Notes under the pieces: model-generated
What the model was told of the DNA's origin: nothing
The model's database searches: none
The model's input: the letters and a program-made list of their open reading frames with translations, nothing else
Program-made: the position numbers and the translations under genes
Shown here: in pieces, positions 1 to 8,720 of the stretch
How positions within the stretch are numbered: the stretch's first letter is position 1
Layout of the letters: every line of letters begins with the position of its first letter
Source: Azospirillum brasilense
Lineage (GTDB): Bacteria; Pseudomonadota; Alphaproteobacteria; Azospirillales; Azospirillaceae
DNA: 64,000 bases
Assembly (NCBI RefSeq): GCF_005222205.1
Contig: NZ_CP032345.1
Span: forward strand, 809,001 to 873,000
Direction: 5' to 3'

Positions 1-36
1 GGCCGGAAAAGCTCTGCAATGAGGCTGCGTTCCCGC

Positions 37-92
37 CCTTCGGGCGCCCCCTCACCCTGACCCTCTCCCCAGAGGAGAGAGGGAAATACATT
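37..92. repeat. Palindromic intergenic repeat (CCCTCTCCCC type)
   Basis: A GC-rich stretch downstream of urtD carries the block CCCTCACCCTGACCCTCTCC followed by a purine-rich partner (GAGGAGAGAGGG), so it can fold into a hairpin. The same wording recurs at 47961-48099. Bases 1-96 hold nothing else that I recognise; the next urt gene (urtE) would be expected to the left of the window. Confidence 0.6.
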
Positions 93-96
93 TGCG

Positions 97-843
97 TCAC
101 CGGCCCAGATAGACGTCGATGACCTGCTTGTTGGCGCTCACCGTGTCGAGCGAGCCTTCGGCCAGCACCGAGCCCTCGTGCAGCACCGTGACCTTCACGC
201 CCAGTTCGCGGACGAAGACCATGTCGTGCTCCACGACGATCACCGAATGCTTGCCGGCGATGTCCTTCAGCAGATGGGCGGTCTGTTCCGTCTCGGCGTC
301 GGTCATGCCGGCCACCGGCTCGTCGACCAGCAACAGCTTCGGGTCCTGGGCCAGCAGCATGCCGATCTCCAGCCACTGCTTCTCGCCGTGCGACAGGCTG
401 CCCGCCGGGCGGTCGCGCCGGGGCGACAGGCGGGTGATGTCGAGGATCTCCTCGATCCGCGCCCGGTCCTCCCGTGTCGCCGAGTAGGTCAGCGTCTTCA
501 GCGGACGGCGCGGCGCCTTCAGCGACAGCTCCAGATTGTCCCAGACGGTGTGCATCTCGAACACGGTGGGGCGCTGGAACTTGCGGCCGATGCCCAGGTT
601 GGCGATGGCCGGCTCGCGCAGGCTGGTCAGGTCGGTGCGGCCCTCGAACAGGATGGTGCCGGTGTCGGGGCGGGTCTTGCCGGTGATGACGTCCATCATG
701 GTCGTCTTGCCGGCGCCGTTCGGCCCGATGATCGCCCGCATCTCGCCGGGCTCGATCACCAGCGACAGGCTGTTCAGCGCCCGGAACCCGTCAAAGCTCA
801 CCGACACGCCGTCGAGATACAGCAGGGTGTCTTCGGTGCTCAT
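97..843 (-). CDS. urtD: Urea ABC transporter ATP-binding protein UrtD
   Basis: This 248-residue ATPase of the branched-chain amino acid/urea (LivG-like) group is one of two ATPases that power the UrtABCDE urea importer at the inner face of the cytoplasmic membrane. Visible motifs are Walker A GPNGAGKTT near residue 40, the signature LSHGEKQWLEIGM near residue 150 and Walker B LLLVDEP near residue 172. LSHGEKQWLEIGMLL is typical of UrtD rather than LivG. It follows urtC by 6 bp in the same orientation, at the end of the visible part of the urtABCD operon. The partner urtE is not in the window. Confidence 0.93.
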   Translation of the reverse strand: MSTEDTLLYLDGVSVSFDGFRALNSLSLVIEPGEMRAIIGPNGAGKTTMMDVITGKTRPDTGTILFEGRTDLTSLREPAIANLGIGRKFQRPTVFEMHTVWDNLELSLKAPRRPLKTLTYSATREDRARIEEILDITRLSPRRDRPAGSLSHGEKQWLEIGMLLAQDPKLLLVDEPVAGMTDAETEQTAHLLKDIAGKHSVIVVEHDMVFVRELGVKVTVLHEGSVLAEGSLDTVSANKQVIDVYLGR

Positions 844-849
844 GTCGTC

Positions 850-1989
850 TCAGACTCCCTTCTGGTCGACCGGCTTGGCGGTGACCGTGGCGCGCGCCGG
901 CAGCCGGTCGCGAAGCTGCGCCGCCAGCCCCAGGATGCCCTTGGGCAGGAACAGCGTGACCAGCACGAACAGGCCGCCCAGCGCGAACAGCCACAGCTCC
1001 GGCAGCGCCGCCGTGAAGTAGCTCTTGCCGAAATTCACCAGAACCGCGCCCAGCACCGGCCCGGCCAGCGTGCCGCGCCCGCCGACGGCGACCCAGATCA
1101 CCGCCTCGATGCTGCTGGCGGGGGAGAATTCCGACGGGTTGATGATGCCCACCTGCGGCACGTAGAGCGCGCCCGCCACGCCGGCCATGCAGGCCGACAG
1201 CGTCCAGGCGAACAGCTTGTAGCGGTCGGTCTCGTAGCCCAGGAAGCGCACCCGGCTCTCCGCGTCGCGCACGGCGATCAGCACCTTGCCCAGCTTGGAC
1301 GCCACCACGGCTGAGGCCAGGACGTAACCGACCGCCAGCGCCACCACCGTCGCCACGAACAGTCCGACGCGGGTCGAGGCGGCCTGGATGTCGAAGCCCA
1401 GGATCTCCTTGAAGTCGGTCAGGCCGTTGTTGCCGCCGAAGCCCATGTCGTTGCGGAAGAAGGCCAGCATCAGCGCGAAGGTCAGCGCCTGCGTGATGAT
1501 CGACAGGTAGACGCCGGTGACGCGGGAGCGGAAGGCGAACCAGCCGAAGGCGAAGGCGAGCAGGCCCGGCACCAGCATCACCATGATCGCGGCGAACCAG
1601 AACTGGTCGAAGCCGTGCCAGTACCAGGGCAGCTCCGTCCAGTTCAGGAAGACCATGAAGTCCGGCAGGTCGGCGTTGCCATACATGCCGCGCGAGCCGA
1701 TCTGCCGCATCAGGTACATGCCCATGGCGTAGCCGCCGAGCGTGAAGAAGGCGGCGTGCCCCAGCGACAGGATGCCGACGAAGCCCCAGACGAGGTCGAG
1801 CGACAGCGCCAGCAGGGCGAAGCACAGATACTTGCCGAGCAGCGCCACCGTGTGGGTGGACAGGTGCCAGGGCGAGTCCGGGGCGGTGCCCAGCGCCATG
1901 ACCGGCACCGCCACGGCCAGCACCGCCAGGACGGTCAGCAGCACGCCGGCCTTCTTGTCGAGGCCCATCAGGAAGAAACGGGTCAGCAT
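850..1989 (-). CDS. urtC: Urea ABC transporter permease UrtC
   Basis: This 379-residue protein is a LivM-like membrane permease subunit with about ten hydrophobic segments and the family loop VWVAVGGRGTLAGPVLGA near residues 295-312. It forms the urea translocation pore together with UrtB. It starts 4 bp after the urtB stop and ends 6 bp before urtD, so it is co-transcribed. Length and the N-terminal cytoplasmic stretch followed by a first membrane helix (residues 15-35) fit UrtC. Nothing is missing or unusual. Confidence 0.93.
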   Translation of the reverse strand: MLTRFFLMGLDKKAGVLLTVLAVLAVAVPVMALGTAPDSPWHLSTHTVALLGKYLCFALLALSLDLVWGFVGILSLGHAAFFTLGGYAMGMYLMRQIGSRGMYGNADLPDFMVFLNWTELPWYWHGFDQFWFAAIMVMLVPGLLAFAFGWFAFRSRVTGVYLSIITQALTFALMLAFFRNDMGFGGNNGLTDFKEILGFDIQAASTRVGLFVATVVALAVGYVLASAVVASKLGKVLIAVRDAESRVRFLGYETDRYKLFAWTLSACMAGVAGALYVPQVGIINPSEFSPASSIEAVIWVAVGGRGTLAGPVLGAVLVNFGKSYFTAALPELWLFALGGLFVLVTLFLPKGILGLAAQLRDRLPARATVTAKPVDQKGV

Positions 1990-1993
1990 CGGA

Positions 1994-3598
1994 TCAGGCC
2001 TCCACCGCCCGGCCCTTCAGCGCGAACAGGCCGCGCGGACGCCGTTGGATGAACAGGATGATGAAGATCAGCACCAGGATCTTGCCCAGCACCGCGCCGG
2101 CGTAGGGCTCCAGGAACTTGTTGACGCCGCCGAGCGCCAGCGCGCCGACCAGCGTGCCCCACAGGTTGCCCACCCCGCCGAACACCACGACCATGAAGCT
2201 GTCGATGATGTAGCCCTGGCCCAGGTTGGGGCTGACATTGTCGATCTGGCTCAGCGCCACGCCGGCCAGACCGGCGATGCCGGAACCGAGCCCGAAGGTC
2301 AGCGCGTCCACCCGTGCGGTGCGGATGCCCATGGCGTTGGCCATGCTGCGGTTCTGGGTGACGGCGCGGATGCTCAGCCCGAACCACGTCTTGCGCAGCG
2401 CCACCAGCAGCGCGCCGAAGACGAGAAAGGCGAAGACGACGATCCACAGCCGCCCGTAGGTGATGGTCAGCCCGCCCAGCTCGAAGGCGCCGGACATCCA
2501 GGAGGGGGCGCCGACCTCGCGGTTCGTCGGTCCGAAGATGGAGCGCACCGCCTGCTGGAGCGCCAGCGACAGGCCCCAGGTCGCCAGCAGCGTTTCCAGC
2601 GGGCGCCCGTAGAGCCAGCGGATCACGCTGCGCTCGATGGCGACGCCGACCGCGCCGGAAACCAGGAAGGCGACGGGCAGAGCCACCAGGATGGAGAAGT
2701 CGAACAGGCCCGGCGCCCACTGGCGGAAGGCCTCCTGCACCAGGAAGGTGGCGTAGGCGCCGATCATCACCATCTCGCCGTGCGCCATGTTGATGACGCC
2801 CATGACGCCGAAGGTGACGGCCAGCCCGATCGCCGCCAGCAGCAGCACCGAGCCGAGCGACAGGCCGTACCACAGGTTCTGCGCGGCACCCCACAGGGCG
2901 AGCCGCTGCTCCACCGACGCGATGGCCTTCGTCGCGGCGTCCTTCACCGCGTCGCTTCCCGTGTTGGCGGCGCCGTTCAGCAGGGCCCGCGCGTCCTGGT
3001 CGCCGCGTTCCTTCAGCACTTCGACGGCGGCGAGCTTGTCGGCGTCGGGCGCGTCCCCGGCCAGCAGGACGGAGGCCCGCGCCTGGGTCATCGCGCGGCG
3101 CACGCGCTCGTCGGTTTCCTTGGCCAACGCCGTGTTCAGCGCCTCCAACGCGTTGGCGTCGCGGCTCTTGAACACCGCCTCGGCGGCCTGCCGGCGCGTG
3201 TTGGCGTCGGGGCTCATCAGGGTGAGCGCGCCGAGCGTCGCGCTGATCGTGCGGCGCAGGGCGTTGTTGATGCGGATCTTCTCGACCGCGTTGCGGTCCG
3301 CCTCGCCCAGCGCGGCGCCGGTCAACGGGTCGGTCAGGGCGTAGCCGTTGCCGGCGCGCTTGGCGACGACCACGGCGCCGTCCGCCTTGCGGACATGCAG
3401 ATCGCCGGCTTGCAGGGCCTCGATCACCGGCACGAAGGCGGGATCGCCCGTCTCGGCCAGCCCGGCGATGGCCTTTTCAGTCTCGGCGTAGCTGCCGGCG
3501 CCCAAACCGCGGACCAGCGGTGCCAGATCGGCGGCGAAGGCGGACGGTGCGGCCAGCGCCAGAAACGCGGCCAGCAGCCAGCAGAATGCGCGGTGCAT
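1994..3598 (-). CDS. urtB: Urea ABC transporter permease UrtB
   Basis: UrtB is the second permease of the urea importer. The first ~20 residues from ATG 3598 (MHRAFCWLLAAFLALAAPSA) form a signal peptide. About 240 residues of periplasmic, helical-repeat-like sequence follow, and then a LivH-like membrane domain with the loop VVVFGGVGNLWGTLVGALALG. This extended N-terminus is characteristic of UrtB and distinguishes it from LivH. I chose ATG 3598 because it opens directly on the signal peptide; an upstream in-frame start at 3652 would add 18 non-signal-like residues reaching into the repeat before the gene. A 186-bp gap holding that repeat separates it from urtA. Confidence 0.92.
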   Translation of the reverse strand: MHRAFCWLLAAFLALAAPSAFAADLAPLVRGLGAGSYAETEKAIAGLAETGDPAFVPVIEALQAGDLHVRKADGAVVVAKRAGNGYALTDPLTGAALGEADRNAVEKIRINNALRRTISATLGALTLMSPDANTRRQAAEAVFKSRDANALEALNTALAKETDERVRRAMTQARASVLLAGDAPDADKLAAVEVLKERGDQDARALLNGAANTGSDAVKDAATKAIASVEQRLALWGAAQNLWYGLSLGSVLLLAAIGLAVTFGVMGVINMAHGEMVMIGAYATFLVQEAFRQWAPGLFDFSILVALPVAFLVSGAVGVAIERSVIRWLYGRPLETLLATWGLSLALQQAVRSIFGPTNREVGAPSWMSGAFELGGLTITYGRLWIVVFAFLVFGALLVALRKTWFGLSIRAVTQNRSMANAMGIRTARVDALTFGLGSGIAGLAGVALSQIDNVSPNLGQGYIIDSFMVVVFGGVGNLWGTLVGALALGGVNKFLEPYAGAVLGKILVLIFIILFIQRRPRGLFALKGRAVEA

Positions 3599-3644
3599 CG
3601 CGGTTCCTGTGATGTGTCGGAAGTCGTTTTTAGAGAAGGGCGTT

Positions 3645-3747
3645 GCCCCCACCCTTCCCGCTTCGCGGGCCCCTTCCCTCCCCCGCTTCGCAGGAGAGGG
3701 AGCAATCCCCTCCCCTGCGTCAGCGGGGGAGGGTTAGGGAGGGGGCA
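3645..3747. repeat. Palindromic repeat (GCCCCC...GGGGGC type) between urtA and urtB
   Basis: About 100 bp bounded by GCCCCCACCC and AGGGAGGGGGC. It contains two internal hairpins: CCCGCTTCGCGGG, and CCCCTCCCCTGCGTCAGCGG pairing with the upstream CCCCCGCTTCGCAGGAGAGG. Near copies are found at 10071-10174, 24689-24803 and 30002-30088. It lies within the urt operon and could fold in the mRNA, setting urtA expression apart from urtBCD. Confidence 0.75.
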
Positions 3748-3784
3748 TTACGCAGCCGTAAGCTTACTCAGACCTCAAGAAGCC

Positions 3785-5104
3785 TCACGACCCCTTGCCG
3801 CCGCACTTGCCGGTCTTCACGTTGAAGTTGCCGCAGGACATCGGGGCGCGCCAATCGGAGATCAGGTCCTTGCTGTCCGGCAGGAAGTCCGACCACTCGT
3901 CGCCGGCCACGAGGCCCGGCGTCTTGGAGACGGTCTCGAACTGGCCGTTCTCCTGCACCTCGCCGATCAGCACCGGCTTGGTGATGTGGTGGTTCGGCAG
4001 CATGGCCGAGTAGCCGCCGGTCAGGTTCGGCACGGCGACGCCGACGAGGCTGTCGATGACGGCGTTGCTGTCGACGGTGCCGGCCTTCTCGACCGCCTTC
4101 ACCCACATGTTGAAGCCGATGTAGTGGGCTTCCATCGGGTCGTTGGTGACGCGCTTGTCGTTCTTGGTGAAGGCCTGCCACTTCTTGATGAAGTCGCTGT
4201 TCTCCGCCGTGTCCACCGACATGAAGTAGTTCCAGGCGGCGAGATGGCCGACCAGCGGCTTGGTGTCGATGCCGGCCAGCTCCTCCTCACCCACGGAGAA
4301 GGCGACCACCGGGATGTCCTGCGCCTTGACGCCCTGGTTGCCCAGTTCCTTGTAGAAGGGGACGTTGGCGTCGCCGTTGATGGTCGAGACGACGGCGGTC
4401 TTCTTGCCGGCGGAGCCGAACTTCTTGATGTCGGCGACGATGTTCTGCCAGTCGGCGTGGCCGAACGGGGTGTAGTTGATCATGATGTCCTCGGACTTCA
4501 CGCCCTTGGACTTCAGGTAGGTTTCCAGGATCTTGTTGGTCGTGCGCGGGTAGACGTAGTCGGTGCCGGCCAGCACCCAGCGCTGCACGCCTTCCTTTTC
4601 CGCCAGATAGTCGACGGCGGGGATCGCCTGCTGGTTCGGGGCGGCGCCGGTGTAGAAGACGTTGCGCGAGGACTCCTCGCCCTCATACTGCACTGGGTAG
4701 AACAGGATGCTGTTCAGCTCCTCGAACACCGGCAGGACGGACTTGCGGCTGACCGAGGTCCAGCAGCCGAACACCGCGGCCACCTTGTCCTTGCTGATCA
4801 GCTCGCGCGCCTTCTCGGCGAACAGGGGCCAGTTGGAGGCGGGATCGACGACGACCGGCTCCAGCTTCTTGCCGAGAACGCCGCCCTTCTTGTTCTGCTC
4901 TTCGATGAGCATCAGCATGACGTCCTTCAGCGTGGTCTCGCTGATCGCCATGGTGCCCGACAGGGAATGGAGGATGCCGACCTTGATGGTGTCCTGGGCC
5001 GACGCCGGGGCGGCGAAGCCCGCGGCGAACGTGACGGCAAGGCCGGCGGCCGCCGCAAGGGTGCGACCGGTCTTGAAGCCCGACTGGAACCCCGTCTTGA
5101 ACAT
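3785..5104 (-). CDS. urtA: Urea ABC transporter substrate-binding protein UrtA
   Basis: The 439-residue periplasmic binding protein captures urea (or short amides) for the UrtBC channel. Residues 1-36 form a signal peptide with a long basic N-region and an AxA cleavage site (PASAQ). The mature protein begins DTIKVGILHSLSGTMAISE, a hallmark of the urea/amide Peripla_BP_5 group. It ends with a Cys-containing tail (SCGNFNVKTGKCGGKGS). It is the first gene of the operon and would be the most strongly expressed. A sigma-54 type promoter lies 60-75 bp upstream, which fits nitrogen-limited control. Confidence 0.94.
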   Translation of the reverse strand: MFKTGFQSGFKTGRTLAAAAGLAVTFAAGFAAPASAQDTIKVGILHSLSGTMAISETTLKDVMLMLIEEQNKKGGVLGKKLEPVVVDPASNWPLFAEKARELISKDKVAAVFGCWTSVSRKSVLPVFEELNSILFYPVQYEGEESSRNVFYTGAAPNQQAIPAVDYLAEKEGVQRWVLAGTDYVYPRTTNKILETYLKSKGVKSEDIMINYTPFGHADWQNIVADIKKFGSAGKKTAVVSTINGDANVPFYKELGNQGVKAQDIPVVAFSVGEEELAGIDTKPLVGHLAAWNYFMSVDTAENSDFIKKWQAFTKNDKRVTNDPMEAHYIGFNMWVKAVEKAGTVDSNAVIDSLVGVAVPNLTGGYSAMLPNHHITKPVLIGEVQENGQFETVSKTPGLVAGDEWSDFLPDSKDLISDWRAPMSCGNFNVKTGKCGGKGS

Positions 5105-5163
5105 TGTGAATACCCCCCGTTCTTTGGTCTGGCGCCCGCCTCAGGCGCCCGGGGGTGTCCTTC

Positions 5164-5178
5164 GCAAATGTGATGCCA
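5164..5178 (-). promoter_or_regulatory. Putative sigma-54 (-24/-12) promoter of urtA
   Basis: Read on the minus strand the sequence is TGGCATCACATTTGC. The GG and GC doublets are exactly 10 nt apart, as sigma-54 requires, and it differs from the TGGCAC-N5-TTGC consensus at one base. Transcription would start near 5152, leaving a leader of about 48 nt before ATG 5104. NtrC-activated sigma-54 transcription of urea transporters under nitrogen limitation is well known. I could not identify a convincing NtrC site upstream (5180-5317). Confidence 0.65.
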
Positions 5179-5317
5179 CGACACGTCGGCAGGAGGGCCG
5201 TTCAAGGAATCCGCAGCGATTTGCAGCCCAGTATTCGCTTACGAATTATGCATGCCCGCCGCTTTATGATCGAATTTTACTCACTTCCGCCGAATTGAAC
5301 GATTTTTAGGCAGCCAT

Positions 5318-6181
5318 TCACACCGAAGACCGATGCCGTTCGACGCAGACCGACAGCACCTCATCCAAAGGTCGTGCCCACCAGCGGCGCGAGAATATTT
5401 CGACCTCGGAATAGCCTTGGAATCCAACGGCTTCCACCCAACCACGGATCATTGGTATATCAATCATTCCGTCACCCATCATGCCTCGGTCCTCCAGCAG
5501 GTCGGCGGTCGGCACCAGCCAATCGCACACATGGAAGGCACACAGGCGATTCCGGCCCGCCCGGCTGATCTGCGCCTCCAGTTCCGGGTCCCACCAGACA
5601 TGGTAGACGTCCAACGCCACGCCCAGCGCGCCGGTTCCCTGCGGGTCCAGCCGGTCGCAGAGGTCGAGCGCGTGGCCCATCGTGTTCACGCAGGCGCGGT
5701 CGGCGGCGTACATCGGGTGCAGCGGCTCGATGGCGAGCGGCATCCCGGCGTCACGGGCGTGCTCCAGCAGCTCGGCGATGCCGTCCTCCACCTGGGCGCG
5801 GGCCAGCGCGATGTCCTTGGACGGCGGCGAACCGGGGCGGGAGAATTGCGGCAGACCGCCAACGACCAGCACGAGGCAGGGGGCGCCCAGCGCCACCGCC
5901 TCGTCCACCGCGCGGCGGTTGTCGTCGCGCACCTCGGCCCGGCGGTCGGGGTCGGCGGGGAACATGCCGCCGCGGCAATAGCCGGACAGCTCCAGCCCCA
6001 GCTCCTTCACGGCCCGGACGGCGCGGTCCAGCCCCACGGCGGCCACCTGGTCCCGCCAGGGGGAGACGGCGCGGATGCCCTGACGGGCGCAGGCGTCGAA
6101 GATCTGCAGCAGGTCGCCCTGCTTGCGCACCGTGGCGGTGTTGATGGACAGCCAGCGATGGTCGCCGGAGAAGTCGCGCAT
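5318..6181 (-). CDS. Sugar phosphate isomerase/epimerase family TIM-barrel protein
   Basis: A 287-residue xylose-isomerase-like TIM barrel (AP endonuclease family 2 fold). Metal-ligand type residues sit in the segments LAIEPLHPMYAADR, VALDVYHVWWDPE, LCAFHVCDW and YSEVEIFS, so a divalent-metal isomerase or epimerase acting on a sugar or sugar acid is likely. I prefer ATG 6181 because GAGG lies 9 nt before it; ATG 6196 would add five residues. It is the last gene of the seven-gene operon, separated from its neighbour by a 178-bp gap filled by a palindromic repeat. The substrate is unknown. Confidence 0.8.
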   Translation of the reverse strand: MRDFSGDHRWLSINTATVRKQGDLLQIFDACARQGIRAVSPWRDQVAAVGLDRAVRAVKELGLELSGYCRGGMFPADPDRRAEVRDDNRRAVDEAVALGAPCLVLVVGGLPQFSRPGSPPSKDIALARAQVEDGIAELLEHARDAGMPLAIEPLHPMYAADRACVNTMGHALDLCDRLDPQGTGALGVALDVYHVWWDPELEAQISRAGRNRLCAFHVCDWLVPTADLLEDRGMMGDGMIDIPMIRGWVEAVGFQGYSEVEIFSRRWWARPLDEVLSVCVERHRSSV

Positions 6182-6203
6182 GATCGTGGTCCTCATTGCG
6201 AAA

Positions 6204-6353
6204 TGCCCTCTCCCGCCCCGGGAAAGGGTGCCCGCGACAGCGGGCGGGTGAGGGTCGTGCGAGAATCGAGGCGCTGATCCTTGGCGGCACCCTCACCCTT
6301 CCCGCGCATCGCGCGGGCCCCTTCCCTCTCCCGAGACGGGAGAGGGAATTGCC
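6204..6353. repeat. Palindromic repeats between two operon genes
   Basis: Two adjacent hairpin-forming blocks. The first (about 6204-6254) reads CCCTCTCCCGCCCCGGGAAA and is followed by GCGGGCGGGTGAGGGT. The second (about 6282-6353) contains CGCGCATCGCGCGGG and CCCTCTCCCGAGACGGGAGAGGG. They resemble the repeats at 3645 and 13911 in wording but are not identical. They lie between the last two genes of the operon and may act as mRNA 3'-end or processing structures. Confidence 0.65.
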
Positions 6354-6359
6354 CTTACC

Positions 6360-7532
6360 TCACACCGCCTCGATGCCGCGGACGGCCAGGACGTCGGCCA
6401 TGCGCCACACCGCCTGTTCCGGGTCGCGCAGCAGCCCGGCCTTGTCGGCCAGCCGGAAAATCTCCGCCAGATGCAGGGTGGAGCGCGTGCCCTCCTGCCC
6501 GCCGATCATTGTGAAATGGCCCTGGTGGCCGTTCAGGTAGGCCATGAAGACCACCCCGGTCTTGTAGAAGCGGGTCGGCGCCTTGAAGATGTGGCGGGAC
6601 AGCGGGACGGTCGGCTCCAAAATCTCGTGGAAGCGCCCCTCCTCGCCCGCCGCCAGCTCGGCCAAGGCCGCCGCCGCCGCCGGGGCGATGGCGTCGAAGA
6701 TGCCCAGCAGCGCGTCGGAATGGCCCTCCGCATCGCCGGCGATCAGCTCCGCGTAGTTGAAGTCGTCGCCGGTGTACATGCGCACGCCGGGAGCCAGACG
6801 GCGGCGCATGACGATCTCCTTGTCCTTGTCGAGCAGGGAGATCTTCACCCCGTCGACCTTGGCCGCGAAGTCGTTGATGATGCCGACCGCCGTGTCGAGC
6901 GCCACCGGGAAGTCGTTGGTCCCCCAATAGCCGGCCAGCGCCGGGTCGAACATGTCGCCCAGCCAGTGGATGATCACCGGCTGGCGCACCTGGGACAGGA
7001 TGCGGCTGTAGACGCGGACATAGTCGTCCGGCCCCTTGGCCACGCGGGCGAGCGCGCGCGACGCCATCAGGATCACCCGCCCGCCGAGATCCTCGACCGC
7101 GGCGACCTGCGTCTCGTAGGCGCGGATCACGTCGTCGAGGGAGCGGGCGTCCTCCGGCGCCAGATGGTCGGTGCCCGCCCCGCAGGCGATCAGCGCGTTG
7201 CCGCGCGCCTTCGCCGCGGTCAGGGAGCGCCGGATCAGTTCCAGCGAGGCGTTCCAGTCCAGCCCCATGCCGCGCTGCGCGGTGTCCATCGCCTCGGCCA
7301 CGCCGAAGCCGAGGTCCCACAGATGCTCGCGGAAGGCGATGGTGCGGTCCCAGTCGATGGCCGGGGTCAGCCAGGGGTCGTTGTCGGCCAGCGGGTCGGC
7401 CACCATGTGGGCGGCGGCGTAGGCCACGCGGTTCAAGGGCCGGTCAGTGCGGGCGGGGAAGCCCCGCGCCGGAGCGACCTCGTAGCTTTCCAGCGACTGG
7501 TCGGCGCGCGGCAGCTTGATGGTCAGTGCCAT
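6360..7532 (-). CDS. DUF993 family protein (dihydrodipicolinate-synthase-like)
   Basis: This 390-residue protein belongs to the DUF993 family, annotated as dihydrodipicolinate-synthase-like, so a class I aldolase-type TIM barrel is likely. No member with a firmly known reaction comes to mind. Conserved-looking stretches are LIACGAGTDHL, PVIIHWLGDMFDPALAGYWG, MRRRLAPGVRMYTGDDFNY and GHQGHFTMIGGQEG. ATG 7532 is preceded by GGAGGG at 7-nt spacing and is preferred to an upstream TTG at 7538. It lies 16 bp after the oxidoreductase gene, in a tight operon. Context suggests a late cleavage step in breakdown of a sugar-like compound. Confidence 0.8.
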   Translation of the reverse strand: MALTIKLPRADQSLESYEVAPARGFPARTDRPLNRVAYAAAHMVADPLADNDPWLTPAIDWDRTIAFREHLWDLGFGVAEAMDTAQRGMGLDWNASLELIRRSLTAAKARGNALIACGAGTDHLAPEDARSLDDVIRAYETQVAAVEDLGGRVILMASRALARVAKGPDDYVRVYSRILSQVRQPVIIHWLGDMFDPALAGYWGTNDFPVALDTAVGIINDFAAKVDGVKISLLDKDKEIVMRRRLAPGVRMYTGDDFNYAELIAGDAEGHSDALLGIFDAIAPAAAAALAELAAGEEGRFHEILEPTVPLSRHIFKAPTRFYKTGVVFMAYLNGHQGHFTMIGGQEGTRSTLHLAEIFRLADKAGLLRDPEQAVWRMADVLAVRGIEAV

Positions 7533-7548
7533 GGACAAGGCCCTCCGG

Positions 7549-8700
7549 TCAGGCGGTCAGCGAGGGAACGTCGACCCAGCGGCGCTCCTTCCAGCTCTTC
7601 AGCGCGGCCTCGACGAGCTGCACGCCCTTGGCGCCCTCAATCAGCCCATGGTTGAAGGGAGCGTCCTCGACGACGTGGCGGATGAAGGACTCCCACTGCG
7701 TCTTGAAGCCGTTGTCGGTCGGCTGGTTGTCGGGCACCGGCTGCCACGTCGCGTAGAAGTCCATGGTCTGCTTCTGGTCCGGGTTCCACACCGGGCGCGG
7801 CGTGCCCTGGCGCGGCTGGATCACGCAATCGCTCAAGCCCGCAACGGCCGAGCCGTGGGTGCCGTCCACCTGGAAGGTCACCAGATCGTCGCGGTACACC
7901 CGCGTCGCCCAGGAGGAGTTGATGTGGGCGATGACTCCGCCCTCCAGCTCGAAGGTCGCGTAGGCCGCGTCGTCGGCGGTGGCCTGATAGCGCTTGCCCT
8001 GCTCGTCCCAGCGCTCCGGGATGTGGATGGCGCCCAGGCAGGAGACGCTCTTCACCTGCCCGAACAGGTTGTCGAGCACGTAGCGCCAGTGGCAGACCAT
8101 GTCGAGGATGATGCCGCCGCCGTCCTCCTCCCGGTAGTTCCAGGAGGGACGCTGCGCCGGCTGCCAGTCGCCCTCGAACACCCAATAGCCGAACTCGCCG
8201 CGCACCGAGAGGATCTTCCCGAAGAAGCCGCTGTCGCGCAGCATCTTCAGCTTCTGCAGGCCGGGCAGGAACAGCTTGTCCTGCACGGTGCCGTTCTTCA
8301 CCCCGGCCTCCTCGGCCAGCCGGACGACGCGCAGCGCCTCCTCCAGGTTGGTGGCGATGGGCTTCTCGCAATAGACGTGCTTGCCGGCGCGGATCGCCGC
8401 CTCCAGCAGCGTCGGGCGCATCTGGGTGGTGCCGGCGTCGAAGAAGATCGTGTCGTCCGGGTTCGCCAGGGCCGCGTCCAGATTGTCGGTCCAGCGCTCC
8501 ACGCCGTGGCGCTGGGCCAGTTCGCGGATCTTCTCGGCGTTGCGCCCGACCAGGATGGGGTCCGGCATGACGCGGGACCCGTCGGACAGCGTGACGCCGC
8601 CTTGCGCCCGGATGGCGAGGATCGACCGGATCAGGTGCTGGTTCATGCCCATGCGGCCGGTCACGCCATGCATGATGATACCAAGGCGCTTCGTGCTCAT
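7549..8700 (-). CDS. Gfo/Idh/MocA family oxidoreductase
   Basis: A 383-residue NAD(P)-dependent dehydrogenase. The N-terminal Rossmann region begins [18 protein letters not shown], followed by the family motif [12 protein letters not shown] at about residues 105-116, and a C-terminal alpha/beta domain with a conserved-looking [12 protein letters not shown] segment. Such enzymes oxidise hydroxyl groups of sugars, inositols or their acids. ATG 8700 follows GGGAG at suitable spacing. The gene is 20 bp from the enolase-family gene and 16 bp from the DUF993 gene, so it is part of the catabolic operon. The exact substrate cannot be read from the sequence. Confidence 0.88.
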   Translation of the reverse strand: MSTKRLGIIMHGVTGRMGMNQHLIRSILAIRAQGGVTLSDGSRVMPDPILVGRNAEKIRELAQRHGVERWTDNLDAALANPDDTIFFDAGTTQMRPTLLEAAIRAGKHVYCEKPIATNLEEALRVVRLAEEAGVKNGTVQDKLFLPGLQKLKMLRDSGFFGKILSVRGEFGYWVFEGDWQPAQRPSWNYREEDGGGIILDMVCHWRYVLDNLFGQVKSVSCLGAIHIPERWDEQGKRYQATADDAAYATFELEGGVIAHINSSWATRVYRDDLVTFQVDGTHGSAVAGLSDCVIQPRQGTPRPVWNPDQKQTMDFYATWQPVPDNQPTDNGFKTQWESFIRHVVEDAPFNHGLIEGAKGVQLVEAALKSWKERRWVDVPSLTA

Positions 8701-8720
8701 GTCAGGGACTCCCTAGGGGA

